A program made the translations under genes and the position numbers. A stretch of DNA of 64,000 bases from Roseivirga ehrenbergii (GTDB lineage: Bacteria > Bacteroidota > Bacteroidia > Cytophagales > Cyclobacteriaceae), in assembly GCF_001593005.1 (NCBI RefSeq), contig NZ_LQZQ01000001.1, positions 310,001 to 374,000 of the forward strand, in the 5' to 3' direction. Of the stretch, positions 17,124 through 26,703 are shown one piece after another (position 1 is the first letter of the stretch; each line of letters starts with the position of its first letter). The notes under the pieces were generated by a model. The model made no database searches. It saw nothing but the letters and a program-made list of their open reading frames with translations, and was not told the origin of the DNA.

Positions 17124-18212
17124 TTAATCCTCAGACTCGAATTCGTCATCATCTGTCGAATCTAAGTCTTCTTCTTTCGACAAAGGTAATTTAAAACTGA
17201 ATGTAGACCCCTTACCAAAGGTACTAATCACCGATACTTTAGAATTATGGGCTTCCATAATGTGTTTCACAATGGCTAAACCTAGCCCTGTACCGCCCTT
17301 TCTTCCTTTAGATCTACTTTTTTCTACCCTAAAGAAGCGTTCAAACACTCTCCCTAAATCTTCTGGCGGAATACCCATTCCCGTATCTTTTACCGATACA
17401 GTTACATGGCCGCCCGAAGAAACCGTAAAACCAAGGATTATGTCGCCCTCATCTGTGTATTTATTGGCATTCGACACTAAGTTGGTAAGTACACGGTAAA
17501 TCTTTTCAGAGTCGGCATATACAAAAATCGGATGGTTGTATTCTTGATCGAAACCAATGTAAAGGCCCTTCTTTTCTACTTTGTTTTCAAACTGATCTAA
17601 AACCTCATTGGCCATTTCAACAATATCGAAATGCTCAAAGTGCATTTTGGTTTCACCCAGTTCAATTTGAGAGAGTGTTAATAGGTCGTGAATCAGTGCA
17701 TCTAGGCTGTCCAGACTTTTTGCAGCCCTTTTCAAGAACTTAATCCTTACTTTACTGTCGTCAATAGCGCCATCCAAAAGCGTATGAACAAAACCTTGAG
17801 CAGCAAATACTGGAGTCTTTAACTCATGGCTAACATCTGCCAAAAATTCTCTTCTAAATGCCTCAACTTTTTTCAGTTCTTCAATCTCGCGCTGACGACC
17901 CGCAGCATAAGTATAAATCTCTTGGTTTATTCTTTTTAGCGGATTAAGATACTTGCGTTCTTCTTCGTCTTCAATAAAAGAAAAGTTTTTTCTACGGATT
18001 TTATTGAGCACCTCATAAATTTTACTGATTTCTCTAAAAACCAAAAACTCAAAAGTTATGTAGGTAAAAATATAGCTGGCCGCAAAAGAAATCAGGCCCC
18101 CAATAATGAGCGCCTGAATAGGTATTTCTGAAACTAAAGACAGAAACGCTGTGGTAATAAGTCCCACAACGAAAGCCAAAAGCAATGCAACTGCCTTAGA
18201 GTTAAAAAGCAT
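17124..18212 (-). CDS. Sensor histidine kinase, PhoR-like
   Basis: The 362-residue kinase has two N-terminal membrane helices (about 8-27 and 33-56) with almost no periplasmic loop, so it probably senses within the membrane or cytoplasm. Next come a linker, the dimerisation domain with the phospho-accepting His129 (FLADVSHELKTPVFAAQGF), and the ATPase domain with N-box LTNLVSNANKYT, DTGMGIP and GGTGLGLAIVKHI. The C-terminus is acidic. The start lies two bases after the response regulator, so the pair is one operon. In Bacteroidota this pair is often conserved near housekeeping genes, and the signal is unknown. Confidence 0.92.
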   Translation of the reverse strand: MLFNSKAVALLLAFVVGLITTAFLSLVSEIPIQALIIGGLISFAASYIFTYITFEFLVFREISKIYEVLNKIRRKNFSFIEDEEERKYLNPLKRINQEIYTYAAGRQREIEELKKVEAFRREFLADVSHELKTPVFAAQGFVHTLLDGAIDDSKVRIKFLKRAAKSLDSLDALIHDLLTLSQIELGETKMHFEHFDIVEMANEVLDQFENKVEKKGLYIGFDQEYNHPIFVYADSEKIYRVLTNLVSNANKYTDEGDIILGFTVSSGGHVTVSVKDTGMGIPPEDLGRVFERFFRVEKSRSKGRKGGTGLGLAIVKHIMEAHNSKVSVISTFGKGSTFSFKLPLSKEEDLDSTDDDEFESED

Positions 18213-18214
18213 TT

Positions 18215-18901
18215 TTAATTAGATTCAAACTTATAACCCACCCCTTTAACGGTAGTGATATATCCATCTCCAATTTTCTCGCGTACCTTTCTAATGTGTA
18301 CATCTACCGTTCTGGCCAATACATAAACATCCGTCCCCCAAATGTTCTGCAATAAATCATCACGACTGAAAACTTTGTTTGGATTTTGAGCAAGGAAATA
18401 AAGCAATTCGAATTCCTTTTTTGGAAGGGTGAATTGATTATCTAATATGGTTACCGTATAACTGGTTTTATCGATTGTAAGATCTCCAATTGATACTTTT
18501 GGAATAGACTTTCCTTTTTTCTCCTTTCTAAAATGAGCACTAATACGGCTCATTAAAGCACGAGGCTTAATAGGCTTGGTAATGTAATCGTCAGCACCTG
18601 CATCAAATGCCGCTACTTCAGAATACTCCTCTGCCCTAGCAGTCAAAAAAGTAATATGGGCATTTACCATTTCTGGTAGCTCTCTAATTTGTCTACACGT
18701 TTCAACCCCATCTTGGTGGGGCATCATAATGTCTAACAAAACCAATTCTGGCTGAAATGTCTTTGCAATTTGCACTCCCTTTTTGCCGTCTTCAGCTACT
18801 TTTACTTCGTAGCCCTCTTTTACAAGGTTGTATTTAAGTAGTTCAAGGATATCCGGATCATCGTCTACCACTAGCACTCGGTGGTTTTGCTTAGCACCCA
18901 T
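18215..18901 (-). CDS. OmpR/PhoB-family response regulator
   Basis: The 228-residue regulator has a receiver domain (VLVVDDDPDILELL, phospho-acceptor Asp57 in LVLLDIMMPHQDG, Lys in YITKPIKPRALMSRI). The C-terminal winged-helix DNA-binding domain follows (LPKKEFELLYFLAQNPNKVF, RTVDVHIRKVREKIG, TVKGVGYKF). Phosphorylation by the adjacent kinase at 17124-18212 is expected. Its target genes cannot be read here. Confidence 0.94.
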   Translation of the reverse strand: MGAKQNHRVLVVDDDPDILELLKYNLVKEGYEVKVAEDGKKGVQIAKTFQPELVLLDIMMPHQDGVETCRQIRELPEMVNAHITFLTARAEEYSEVAAFDAGADDYITKPIKPRALMSRISAHFRKEKKGKSIPKVSIGDLTIDKTSYTVTILDNQFTLPKKEFELLYFLAQNPNKVFSRDDLLQNIWGTDVYVLARTVDVHIRKVREKIGDGYITTVKGVGYKFESN

Positions 18902-18938
18902 AATTCAAAAATTAGTATTTACCTCAGTTCGATATGAG

Positions 18939-18946
18939 CAAATATA
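18939..18946 (-). promoter_or_regulatory. -7 element of the two-component operon
   Basis: On the minus strand the sequence reads TATATTTG, a perfect TAnnTTTG, 38 bases before the response regulator start. No convincing -33 TTG was seen upstream. Confidence 0.45.
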
Positions 18947-18983
18947 TCTAAAAAAAAAGAGCCTAATCTTAAAAAAATCAGAT

Positions 18984-19793
18984 TTACTGAACAATTGACA
19001 AAGGATGTCGCAGGTTCTTTACACTCTTGACGTCAACTTCTAAATAGCCAACGAATATTTTGGCCTGAAACTTTAATGGGATTTTATTATAGTCATCCGA
19101 CAGCCAAACCTTCAAAGTGTTATCTTCTTCAAACAGCCCATCCTTTTTCATTATGGGAACAAGGATCAAGGCATTTACTTTTCCTAGTTTGGTTTTCACC
19201 ACTTCTCTACCCATAAATTTGATACTAAAAGGTTTTTCCTTGTCATCAAAAAACGTGTTGATGGTAATAATTTCCCCTACTTTGATTTTATCAAAATCAA
19301 TCATCCGTAAATAATAGTAACCACTCACCATGTCTTGCATTTCATCAGTGGTCATGTCGTGCTCAATTTTTTCTTTGAGCTGCCTGCTCTCTTTCTCAAG
19401 TTTGGCCACGGTCACTCTCTTATCACTCTGATCGAAATAAAGAATCTCGTTTTTACGGAATCGGCCTTCAGAAATATAGCGGTAGAATTGATGCGGCACA
19501 AAACGAGTGGTATCGAAATACGTTCCCCAATTATCGCGCACAGGGGAAAAGAAGTCAAAAATACCCGATGTATTCGCAAAGACATCTATTTTAAAAGTTG
19601 GCCTGCCCTTCATTGTATAAATTATGTCACTCACTTTTAGTTGCGCCTCAGCAGCTTTTATAAAGCCAACTGTGGCCTTTAATTCGATTTCTTCACCCGA
19701 ATTAAAGGGCTTCTCTTTAGCTAAAGGATACCCTTGAGCGGCTAACTGTAAAGAAAAAGTGGTTAAGAAAAGTATTAATAGAAAGTGCTTCAT
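18984..19793 (-). CDS. DUF3108 periplasmic protein
   Basis: I place the start at the ATG at 19793, because it gives a standard signal peptide (MKHFLLILFLTTFSLQLAAQ). The in-frame ATG at 19826 would add 11 polar residues before it. The mature protein matches the DUF3108 beta-rich fold: FNSGEEIELKATVGFIKAAEAQLKV early, then a repeated threonine/lysine-rich pattern such as GREVVKTKLGKVNALILVP and WLSDDYNKIPLKFQAKIFVG. The family is periplasmic and of unknown function. It follows the aminopeptidase gene on the same strand with a short gap. Confidence 0.8.
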   Translation of the reverse strand: MKHFLLILFLTTFSLQLAAQGYPLAKEKPFNSGEEIELKATVGFIKAAEAQLKVSDIIYTMKGRPTFKIDVFANTSGIFDFFSPVRDNWGTYFDTTRFVPHQFYRYISEGRFRKNEILYFDQSDKRVTVAKLEKESRQLKEKIEHDMTTDEMQDMVSGYYYLRMIDFDKIKVGEIITINTFFDDKEKPFSIKFMGREVVKTKLGKVNALILVPIMKKDGLFEEDNTLKVWLSDDYNKIPLKFQAKIFVGYLEVDVKSVKNLRHPLSIVQ

Positions 19794-19840
19794 TACATGT
19801 TTTATACTCTCTTTGACAAAGGCCATACCAAAAACTCTAA

Positions 19841-20875
19841 TTACAGTGAGGGATACTTTGATTTAAGGTACTCAAGATAACGTTTTAAATCACCGTTGTA
19901 CTTCAAATTTAATTCGTCTTGCAACACTTGTTGCTGCGAATTATACCTTAAATAAGACATGAAAAAGGTGTTATTCGGCACATATGTCTCGAAAAAGCCT
20001 TTATATACTTCCGATTTAAAACCCAGAGTATCAAAGTCGGTTCTAATCTGATCAATTCTATTTTTCTTCAGCTCCTTTTTCTCAGAAATCGGTAAATCTT
20101 TGATGGAAGTGTAAAGAGAGTCAAGCGCCTTTGCAGCCTTTAGAATATATGCTTTGAAGAGTTCTTCGTCTGCAATTTCGCTTTGATATTGACTTACCTC
20201 AGGAGAATTCTTTCCATATTTTGAACTGAGATACATTATTGCACCTCTATCACCAATGAACGAGGCTAAGTTTTCATTAAAAGTAACCGAGTCTTTAACG
20301 AACAAGGTGCCGTGAGTAAGTTCATGAATTAATAAACTGGCCAAATCACCTTCAGATCGATTTAACATGTTTGAAAGAATGGGATCTTTAAACCAGCCCA
20401 AGGTTGACCAGCCTCCTGCAGTTCTCACCCCAACATCTAAACTATCTTGCGCTTTAATTTCATTGGCCAAATCCACTGCTTTTTGTCGGTCGAAAAAGCC
20501 CTTATAAGGAAAACTACCTACAATTGGGAACTTCCATGTTTTAGGTGTGAAACTGTAAGGGTCGCAAGCGGTAACCACATACATAGACGCCTTGCCTTGT
20601 TGGTCAAATATTTCAGTATAGTTTTCTGAGTAATTGATTCCAAGTGAATCGAAAGCGAAAGACCTGATTTGATTTACCAAAAGTGCCTTCTGCCTAAGAG
20701 AATCAGGGGTTTGTGGATTGTCAATAAATTCATCGAGCGGAACAGTGTTATTTACTACATGTAATTGGCCTTTCAATTGAAATAAGCCATATCTGATCAA
20801 CTGAAAATTCCATACACAAAAAACAATGATCAATGCGATCACTCCTAAACCAATCCTTTTTAGCCACTTCTTCAT
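19841..20875 (-). CDS. Predicted zinc aminopeptidase (PF10023-type)
   Basis: The 344-residue protein has one N-terminal membrane anchor (about 6-28) and a zinc-protease core: HELTH at 184-188 as HExxH, with Glu201 in FNENLASFIG as the likely third ligand. The TAGGWSTLGWFKDPIL stretch just before is typical of this aminopeptidase family. It probably acts on peptides at the periplasmic face. A dyad-plus-promoter element sits 12 bases upstream (20887-20906). That element also occurs before hutH, hinting at shared control of peptide and amino acid breakdown. The DUF3108 gene is downstream. Confidence 0.85.
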   Translation of the reverse strand: MKKWLKRIGLGVIALIIVFCVWNFQLIRYGLFQLKGQLHVVNNTVPLDEFIDNPQTPDSLRQKALLVNQIRSFAFDSLGINYSENYTEIFDQQGKASMYVVTACDPYSFTPKTWKFPIVGSFPYKGFFDRQKAVDLANEIKAQDSLDVGVRTAGGWSTLGWFKDPILSNMLNRSEGDLASLLIHELTHGTLFVKDSVTFNENLASFIGDRGAIMYLSSKYGKNSPEVSQYQSEIADEELFKAYILKAAKALDSLYTSIKDLPISEKKELKKNRIDQIRTDFDTLGFKSEVYKGFFETYVPNNTFFMSYLRYNSQQQVLQDELNLKYNGDLKRYLEYLKSKYPSL

Positions 20876-20886
20876 ACCAAATAATC

Positions 20887-20906
20887 ATACGAAAATAAGC
20901 CTTATT
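20887..20906 (-). promoter_or_regulatory. Dyad overlapping the aminopeptidase promoter
   Basis: The inverted repeat AATAA-gcc-TTATT is followed on the minus strand by TATTTTCG, a variant of the -7 consensus, just upstream of the start codon at 20875. Eighteen of 20 bases match 665-684 near hutH, and both differences are paired across the dyad. Confidence 0.5.
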
Positions 20907-20984
20907 TATTAAAAAGTTGGGTTGTGAATTGAAAGCATTCCCACTATCTTCACAAACTATTCTGAACAAAATACCCAATCAATA

Positions 20985-22013
20985 ATGAGTGATAAGTCTG
21001 AAAAATTAAAAGCATTACAGTTAACCATAGATAAACTCGAGAAGTCATACGGGAAGGGTGCTGTAATGAAACTGAGTGATGAAAAGGTGGTTGATTTACC
21101 TTCTATTTCAACTGGTTCTTTGGGGCTAGATATAGCCCTTGGCATTGGAGGAATTCCTCGTGGTAGAGTAGTTGAAGTATATGGCCCAGAATCGTCTGGT
21201 AAAACTACCCTTTCAATGCACTGTATTGCAGAAGCGCAAAAAAAAGGAGGACTTGCTGCTTTTATTGACGCGGAACATGCCTTTGACAAAGCTTATGCTG
21301 AAAAGCTGGGCATTGATACTGAAAACCTACTGATTTCGCAGCCAGACAATGGAGAGCAAGCTTTAGAAATTGCTGAACACCTTATTCGTTCTGGCGCAAT
21401 AGATATTATTGTTATTGACTCCGTGGCCGCTTTGGTTCCTAAGGCAGAACTTGAAGGCGAAATGGGTGATAGCAAGATGGGGCTTCAAGCCAGATTGATG
21501 TCTCAAGCATTGCGAAAACTAACGGGAGCAATTAACAAAACAGGTTGCTGCTGTATTTTCATTAACCAATTAAGAGAGAAAATTGGGGTAATGTTCGGAA
21601 ACCCAGAAACGACTACGGGTGGTAACGCGCTTAAATTCTACGCTTCTGTAAGACTTGATATTAGAAGAATTGGGCAGATTAAAGAAAGTGCCGATAATAT
21701 TCTAGGGAACAGAACTAGGGTTAAGGTAGTGAAGAACAAAGTAGCGCCTCCGTTCAAAGTAGTGGAATTCGACATTATGTACGGCCAAGGAATTTCTAAG
21801 GCTGGTGAAATTATCGACATAGGCGTAGAAATGGAGATTGTTAAAAAGGCAGGCTCTTGGTTCTCTTATAATGGAGAAAAACTTGGACAAGGCCGTGACT
21901 CTGTTAAAGCCTTAATCGAGGATAATCCAGAGTTAATGGACGAGCTAGAAAGAAAAATCAAAGCTAGAATCAATGGTGAAGATGTAGAGGAAACTGCTCC
22001 AACAAAAAAATAA
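20985..22013 (+). CDS. recA: Recombinase A
   Basis: RecA coats single-stranded DNA, drives homologous strand exchange and triggers LexA cleavage. The 342-residue product is of normal length. Walker A is GPESSGKTT at 67-75, Walker B-like [12 protein letters not shown] lies near 140-151, and the L2 loop region [18 protein letters not shown] follows [12 protein letters not shown]. The C-terminus is acidic then lysine-rich, as usual. A strong terminator follows at 22032. No LexA-like operator was evident in the short upstream gap. Confidence 0.98.
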   Translation: MSDKSEKLKALQLTIDKLEKSYGKGAVMKLSDEKVVDLPSISTGSLGLDIALGIGGIPRGRVVEVYGPESSGKTTLSMHCIAEAQKKGGLAAFIDAEHAFDKAYAEKLGIDTENLLISQPDNGEQALEIAEHLIRSGAIDIIVIDSVAALVPKAELEGEMGDSKMGLQARLMSQALRKLTGAINKTGCCCIFINQLREKIGVMFGNPETTTGGNALKFYASVRLDIRRIGQIKESADNILGNRTRVKVVKNKVAPPFKVVEFDIMYGQGISKAGEIIDIGVEMEIVKKAGSWFSYNGEKLGQGRDSVKALIEDNPELMDELERKIKARINGEDVEETAPTKK

Positions 22014-22031
22014 CATCAGAAAACTAAAAGT

Positions 22032-22071
22032 AAAAAGGCCGAACTGCATCTTGCAATTCGGCCTTTTTTTA
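22032..22071 (+). terminator. Rho-independent terminator of recA
   Basis: AAAAAGGCCGAA pairs with TTCGGCCTTTTT around a short loop, ending in a run of T. It sits 18 bases after the recA stop and before the convergent permease gene. Confidence 0.9.
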
Positions 22072-22090
22072 TATCTTAATTTTCAAGTGA

Positions 22091-23341
22091 CTACCCAGCT
22101 CTCATGGCTTCTACAGGATCTAATCGAGCTGCTTTGGCGGATGGTACAATACCAGACACTACACCAATAACAGACGACACCACTACACCAAGTAGTATAT
22201 TTTTAAAGCTTAATGCAATTTCTAATCCACCAGTTGGAATAAAGGTGAGCAGGTAGACAATTAAAACCCCCGTGACTCCTCCAATCAGACAGAGGAAAAT
22301 GGCTTCAAACAGAAACTGAAAAAGGATAAAATAGTTCTTTGCCCCTAACGACTTCTGAATTCCAATGATTTTGGTCCGTTCTTGTACCGAAACGAACATA
22401 ATATTCATAATACCAAAGCCTCCTACCAGAATTGAGAAACCACCGATAATCCAGCCCGCATACCCTACAATATCAAATACTTGACCGATGGCATCGGCAA
22501 TGGCTTCTGGCCTGTTTAACGCAAAATTAGATTCTTCTTTCGGCTTCAAACCTCTTACTTTTCTTAGCATCCCTTCCATTTCATTCTGAAGTTCAACCAA
22601 GCCAATATCTTCCACATACCCTTTGGCAGCTATTGTTGGGCTCACACCAAACCTTCCCACGTAAAACATCTTGGTAAACATTTTATAAGGAATGTAAATT
22701 CTTTCATCGCTACTAGGCGTACCCAAAAGGCTCTTTCCTTCCTTGGCCAATACACCAATTACTACCAATTTCTGACCTCGGGTAGTAATGCTCTTACCAA
22801 TGGGGGATTCATAAGGAAATAGCGATTTTGCCACCTCATCTCCGATAATGGTTACATTCCGCCCTCCTTCAATTTCTTGTGAAGTAAAATAACGCCCATT
22901 TAGAATATCAACTTCATATACATCTTTGTATTCGTTGCTAATTCCATAAATGTTGATGCTATTAATACTGCTACTTTTATACTTCATGGTGCTACTTCGT
23001 GTACCATAAAAAGTAACATGACTGGCGTTCTTTAAATTCGACTTTAAAAACTCAAACTCGTCATAAGTATTTGAAGGCCTTCTGAAGTAGATATAAAACG
23101 GAACGTTAGGGTCGCGCTCCACAAAATTCATTTTATCTACACTCACTACATTCGAACCCAAAAAGGAAAAACTGTCCTTAATATTTTTCTCTAGAGAATC
23201 TACTACTGTAAACACCGCTATAATCAGCATAATACCAATAGTTACTCCCAATAAGGAGAGCATTGTTCTAAGTAAGTTGGTTGACAGTACTTGCCAAGCG
23301 AACCTAATGCTTTCCCCAAGTAGCTTTAAAAACATTCCCAC
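22091..23341 (-). CDS. ABC transporter permease, MacB/FtsX type
   Basis: The 416-residue permease shows the MacB layout: a first helix in NLLRTMLSLLGVTIGIMLII (about 21-45), a large periplasmic MacB_PCD domain (about 46-290), and three C-terminal helices starting with GWIIGGFSILVGGFGIMNIM and ending in the conserved AARLDPVEAMRAG. It would work with an ATPase of the LolD/MacB kind. None is adjacent; the ATPase at 10854-11606 is the only candidate in the window. It converges on recA. The 292-base gap upstream holds no credible gene. Confidence 0.88.
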   Translation of the reverse strand: MGMFLKLLGESIRFAWQVLSTNLLRTMLSLLGVTIGIMLIIAVFTVVDSLEKNIKDSFSFLGSNVVSVDKMNFVERDPNVPFYIYFRRPSNTYDEFEFLKSNLKNASHVTFYGTRSSTMKYKSSSINSINIYGISNEYKDVYEVDILNGRYFTSQEIEGGRNVTIIGDEVAKSLFPYESPIGKSITTRGQKLVVIGVLAKEGKSLLGTPSSDERIYIPYKMFTKMFYVGRFGVSPTIAAKGYVEDIGLVELQNEMEGMLRKVRGLKPKEESNFALNRPEAIADAIGQVFDIVGYAGWIIGGFSILVGGFGIMNIMFVSVQERTKIIGIQKSLGAKNYFILFQFLFEAIFLCLIGGVTGVLIVYLLTFIPTGGLEIALSFKNILLGVVVSSVIGVVSGIVPSAKAARLDPVEAMRAG

Positions 23342-23584
23342 GTGTTGCTTATTTTAAATTAGTGACTTCTGTAGTTTCTTAACAAACGCAAAGAATCGAA
23401 AAAAGTAAACAGCTATCAACGCATTTTGGTTAAAAAGATCATTCTTGTTAGTGATCGGACATTTGTGCGCCTGAATGGCCAGACCTATTTGAGCAAAAGT
23501 AAAAAGAGCTAGTTGCTTCTCGGTCGTATATACGGTTACGTAATTATATACGCACCTCACCTATGACACTCAGCCATTTATTAT
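23342..23584. other. Intergenic region between divergent permease and queA genes
   Basis: No credible coding region or structured RNA was seen in this AT-rich stretch. It should contain the permease promoter. A minus-strand frame at 23354-23560 has no recognisable protein features. Confidence 0.4.
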
Positions 23585-23592
23585 TATCTTTG
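23585..23592 (+). promoter_or_regulatory. -7 element of queA
   Basis: TATCTTTG, a perfect TAnnTTTG, lies 42 bases before the queA start codon. No clear -33 element was seen. Confidence 0.45.
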
Positions 23593-23634
23593 CCAGCTAT
23601 TTGAAAAAACGCAATTAACGCTAGTATATAAAGA

Positions 23635-24681
23635 ATGAAGTTATCAGCATTTAAATTCGAGCTTTCTGAAGATAAGATTGCAAAGTATCCTACCGAAAAC
23701 AGAGACGAGTCAAAATTAATGGTTTTGCACCGCGATACAGGAGAGATCGAGCACAAGATGTTCAAGGATATTGTGGACTATTTTGACGAAGGTGATGTGC
23801 TGGTGAACAACGACACCAAAGTTTTTCCTGCTCGCCTTTATGGCCAAAAAGAAAAAACAGGGGCTAAAATTGAGGTTTTCTTGCTAAGAGAACTTAATCA
23901 AGAAATGCATCTATGGGATGTTCTTGTAGATCCTGCGAGAAAAATACGAGTAGGTAATAAACTCTATTTTGGCGAGGGCGAATTAGTGGCCGAAGTAATC
24001 GACAACACTACTTCAAGAGGTAGAACGATTCGTTTCCTTTTTGATGGAACAGATGAAGAGTTTTACAAAACCATCGATACTTTAGGTGAAACACCGCTTC
24101 CGCGAACCATTCCGAGAGAAACGGAACCTGAAGACAGAGAGCGTTTCCAGACTATATACGCTAAGAATATAGGTGCGGTAGCGGCTCCGGTAGCAGGCTT
24201 GCATTTTACAAAACAAGTAATGAAACGCTTAGAGATTAAAGGTGTTGATATTGCTTCAATAACACTCCATATTGGCTTAGGTACTTTCCGTCAAGTTGAT
24301 GTTGAAGACCTAACAAAGCACAAAATGGATTCTGAAAACTATGCCATTCTTCAATCTACAGCCGATGCAGTAAACAAGGCTTTAGACAATAAGAAAAGGG
24401 TATGTTCAGTAGGAACCACATCAATGCGTGCATTGGAATCATCAGTTTCAGCTGGTGGTCGATTAAAAGCCAATGAAGCCTGGACTGACAAATTCATTTT
24501 CCCAGAATATGAATTTAAGATCTGTAACGCTTTGATTACAAACTTCCATTTGCCAGAATCTACTTTGCTAATGCAGGCAGCAGCTTTTGGCGGATATGAA
24601 AAAACAATGAACGCCTACAAAGTAGCTCAAAAAGAAGGGTATAGATTCTTCAGCTATGGCGATGCCATGTTGATTATTTGA
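23635..24681 (+). CDS. queA: S-adenosylmethionine:tRNA ribosyltransferase-isomerase
   Basis: QueA moves the ribosyl part of S-adenosylmethionine onto preQ1 in tRNA, forming epoxyqueuosine at the wobble base. The 348-residue product fits the family in length and motifs: an N-terminal [25 protein letters not shown], then [11 protein letters not shown], then [11 protein letters not shown] and [10 protein letters not shown] in the middle, and [16 protein letters not shown] near the end. It stands alone with its own promoter and a terminator. Confidence 0.96.
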   Translation: MKLSAFKFELSEDKIAKYPTENRDESKLMVLHRDTGEIEHKMFKDIVDYFDEGDVLVNNDTKVFPARLYGQKEKTGAKIEVFLLRELNQEMHLWDVLVDPARKIRVGNKLYFGEGELVAEVIDNTTSRGRTIRFLFDGTDEEFYKTIDTLGETPLPRTIPRETEPEDRERFQTIYAKNIGAVAAPVAGLHFTKQVMKRLEIKGVDIASITLHIGLGTFRQVDVEDLTKHKMDSENYAILQSTADAVNKALDNKKRVCSVGTTSMRALESSVSAGGRLKANEAWTDKFIFPEYEFKICNALITNFHLPESTLLMQAAAFGGYEKTMNAYKVAQKEGYRFFSYGDAMLII

Positions 24682-24729
24682 TAGTAAATAGATATTAGAC
24701 GCTAGATTTTAGATTCTAGATAAAACATG

Positions 24730-24765
24730 AAAGCCTTCTTTGGTATTTACCAAGGAAGGCTTTTC
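24730..24765. terminator. Bidirectional terminator between queA and a convergent small gene
   Basis: AAAGCCTTC.TTGGTA pairs with TACCAA.GAAGGCTTT around a three-base loop. A/T runs flank both sides, so it can serve queA and the minus-strand gene ending at 24771. Confidence 0.85.
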
Positions 24766-24770
24766 TATTA

Positions 24771-25079
24771 TTAAAAGAGCTTGTCTACTTCGGTTTGCTG
24801 TTTTTCAAAGGCGTCCAACTCACCTTTGTATTTTTTGAGCTGGTAATTGGTTCTGCCAAAGCGAACCACTGTCATAAGAAAAGCTACAATCGCACCCCTA
24901 GCCATAACCTTCAACAAATCATTGGCCGTATGCCCTTCCATAGTGAATCCGTAAAAGGCAAACTCTATTAATCCGAGTATCAAAGCGAACACAATTGTAA
25001 ACACAACCAACTGCAAAGGCCATTTGCTCTTTTGCCTTTTCTCTAAAAGTAATTGACGAAGTTTTTTATCTGTAATCAT
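24771..25079 (-). CDS. Small two-helix membrane protein, function unknown
   Basis: I choose the ATG at 25079; an in-frame GTG two codons earlier is possible. The 102-residue product has a basic N-terminus (KKLRQLLLEKRQKSKW) and two membrane helices (LQLVVFTIVFALILGLIEFAF and LKVMARGAIVAFLMTVVRFG). A charged helical tail ends in FEKQQTEVDKLF. Both ends are probably cytoplasmic. No family is recognised. It is divergent from ispD and convergent with queA. Confidence 0.65.
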   Translation of the reverse strand: MITDKKLRQLLLEKRQKSKWPLQLVVFTIVFALILGLIEFAFYGFTMEGHTANDLLKVMARGAIVAFLMTVVRFGRTNYQLKKYKGELDAFEKQQTEVDKLF

Positions 25080-25173
25080 ATTCACTAAATTCTGCCCTTG
25101 AATAAACCCATTGATACAGAGATAAACATTTCTGAGTTAATGAGCAATTAATTCGTTTTCGTAAATTTCAGAT

Positions 25174-25839
25174 ATGCAAAAATACGCCATCATAGTAGCT
25201 GGGGGCAGTGGTACCCGAATGAAGTCTGATATTCCTAAGCAGTTTATTGATATTGGTGACAAGCCCATTCTGATGCACACCATTGAAGCTTACGTTTCGG
25301 CCTTTGCAAGTTTAAAGTTGATTTTAGTGCTGCCCGAAATTCAAGTTCCGTTTTGGAGAGGGCTTTGTGAAAAGCATAAATTCACTATCAAGCATCAAAT
25401 TGTCAATGGAGGCAATAGCCGTTTTCAATCTGTAAAAAATGGGCTTAACGCGATTCACGGTAATGGCTTGGTAGCGATTCATGATGGAGTCCGCCCTTTT
25501 GTTTCCACCGAAATCATTAAAGAATCATTCAAAGTAGCCGCAGATAAAGGAAATGCAATAACCAGTGTTCCTCTGAAAGACTCCATTCGATTTATAGAAG
25601 GTGAAAACAACAAGGTTGTCGATAGAAGCCAATTTCAACTTATTCAAACCCCTCAAACTTTTCAGATTCAACTGATTAAAAAGGCTTTCGAAGTAAAAGA
25701 AGACCACGCATTTACGGATGATGCCTCAGTATTAGAACACATGGGTGAAAAAATCAACCTGATTGAGGGGGATTATAAGAACATCAAAATCACCACCACT
25801 GAAGATTTAATTATGGCAAACGCCATTCTGAACGGATAA
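25174..25839 (+). CDS. ispD: 2-C-methyl-D-erythritol 4-phosphate cytidylyltransferase
   Basis: IspD joins CTP to methylerythritol phosphate in the MEP route to isoprenoids. The 221-residue product begins with the nucleotide-binding signature IIVAGGSGTRMKSDIPKQF (about 6-24). It also has VAIHDGVRPFVS (near 105), VPLKDSI and QTPQTFQIQLIKKAF, then ITTTEDLIMANAIL at the end, all family hallmarks. A DUF1080 lipoprotein gene starts shortly after on the same strand and may be transcribed with it. Confidence 0.96.
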   Translation: MQKYAIIVAGGSGTRMKSDIPKQFIDIGDKPILMHTIEAYVSAFASLKLILVLPEIQVPFWRGLCEKHKFTIKHQIVNGGNSRFQSVKNGLNAIHGNGLVAIHDGVRPFVSTEIIKESFKVAADKGNAITSVPLKDSIRFIEGENNKVVDRSQFQLIQTPQTFQIQLIKKAFEVKEDHAFTDDASVLEHMGEKINLIEGDYKNIKITTTEDLIMANAILNG

Positions 25840-25894
25840 TTTCCGGTTGAAATGGTGTAGAAAATCATTAACTTATTGGCTTAATTTTTTCGAT

Positions 25895-26671
25895 GTGAAG
25901 CACCTTCAACTAACACTTTTACTCGCCATTATTGTCATCGCATCTTCTTGCCAAAAAGAAGAAGAATGGATCGAGTTATTCAACGGTAAAGATTTAACAG
26001 GCTGGACACCCAAAATTCGGGGCTACGAGGCTGGTGACAATTTCGGAAATACTTTTAGGGTAGAGGACGGAATGATAACCGTGGCCTACGATGAATATGA
26101 TACTTTTAATAATCGATTTGGCGTACTGTTCTACGAAAAGCCCTTTTCAAAATATTTATTGCATATCGAATACCGATTTATTGGCGAGCAAGCTAATGGG
26201 GGAGAAGGTTGGGCCACCAGAAACAGTGGTGTGATGCTCCACTCTCAATCTGCCGAAAGTATGGGCCTCAATCAGGATTTCCCGATTTCTTTAGAAGCCC
26301 AATTTTTGGGCGGCCTAGGCAACGGCCCTCGCCCAACCGGCAACCTTTGTACTCCTGGTACTCATGTAGAAATGGAAGGCAAGCTGATCACTCGACATTG
26401 CCAAACCATAGAAGGCCCCACATTTGATGGCGACCAATGGGTAAGCATAGACTTGCTGGTAATGGGCGATGAATACATTGCGCATATTGTGGAAGGCGAT
26501 ACGGTCATTCAATACTCCAAGCCCATTGTAGGTGATGGAATGGTGACTGGCTTTAAACCAGAAGCGAAAGTAAATGACACTCCACTGACCAAGGGTTATA
26601 TCGCGCTACAAAGCGAAAGTCATCCCATTCAATTCAGGAAAGTGAGCATTAAAGATTTATCGAAAGATTAA
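25895..26671 (+). CDS. DUF1080 lipoprotein, predicted 3-keto-glycoside hydrolase
   Basis: The start is set at the GTG at 25895 because it yields a lipoprotein signal (MKHLQLTLLLAIIVIASSC). A TTG at 25847 is in frame but adds 16 atypical residues. After the lipobox Cys19 comes the DUF1080 (LamG-like) fold: WIELFNGKDLTGWTPK, NTFRVEDGMITV, the ATRNSGVMLHSQSAES core and a C-terminal HPIQFRKVSIKDL. Members in Bacteroides are reported to cleave 3-keto-glucosides. A membrane-anchored enzyme outside the cytoplasm fits. It heads a run of transporter, dehydrogenase, isomerase and a second DUF1080 gene. Confidence 0.85.
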   Translation: MKHLQLTLLLAIIVIASSCQKEEEWIELFNGKDLTGWTPKIRGYEAGDNFGNTFRVEDGMITVAYDEYDTFNNRFGVLFYEKPFSKYLLHIEYRFIGEQANGGEGWATRNSGVMLHSQSAESMGLNQDFPISLEAQFLGGLGNGPRPTGNLCTPGTHVEMEGKLITRHCQTIEGPTFDGDQWVSIDLLVMGDEYIAHIVEGDTVIQYSKPIVGDGMVTGFKPEAKVNDTPLTKGYIALQSESHPIQFRKVSIKDLSKD

Positions 26672-26703
26672 TACCTTGTACTACTCAATCTAATTTACCA
26701 ACT

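Noticed and set aside
23354-23560. Minus-strand frame of 68 codons between the permease and queA
   Set aside because: No signal, family or composition typical of a protein. It spans the region that must hold the permease promoter.
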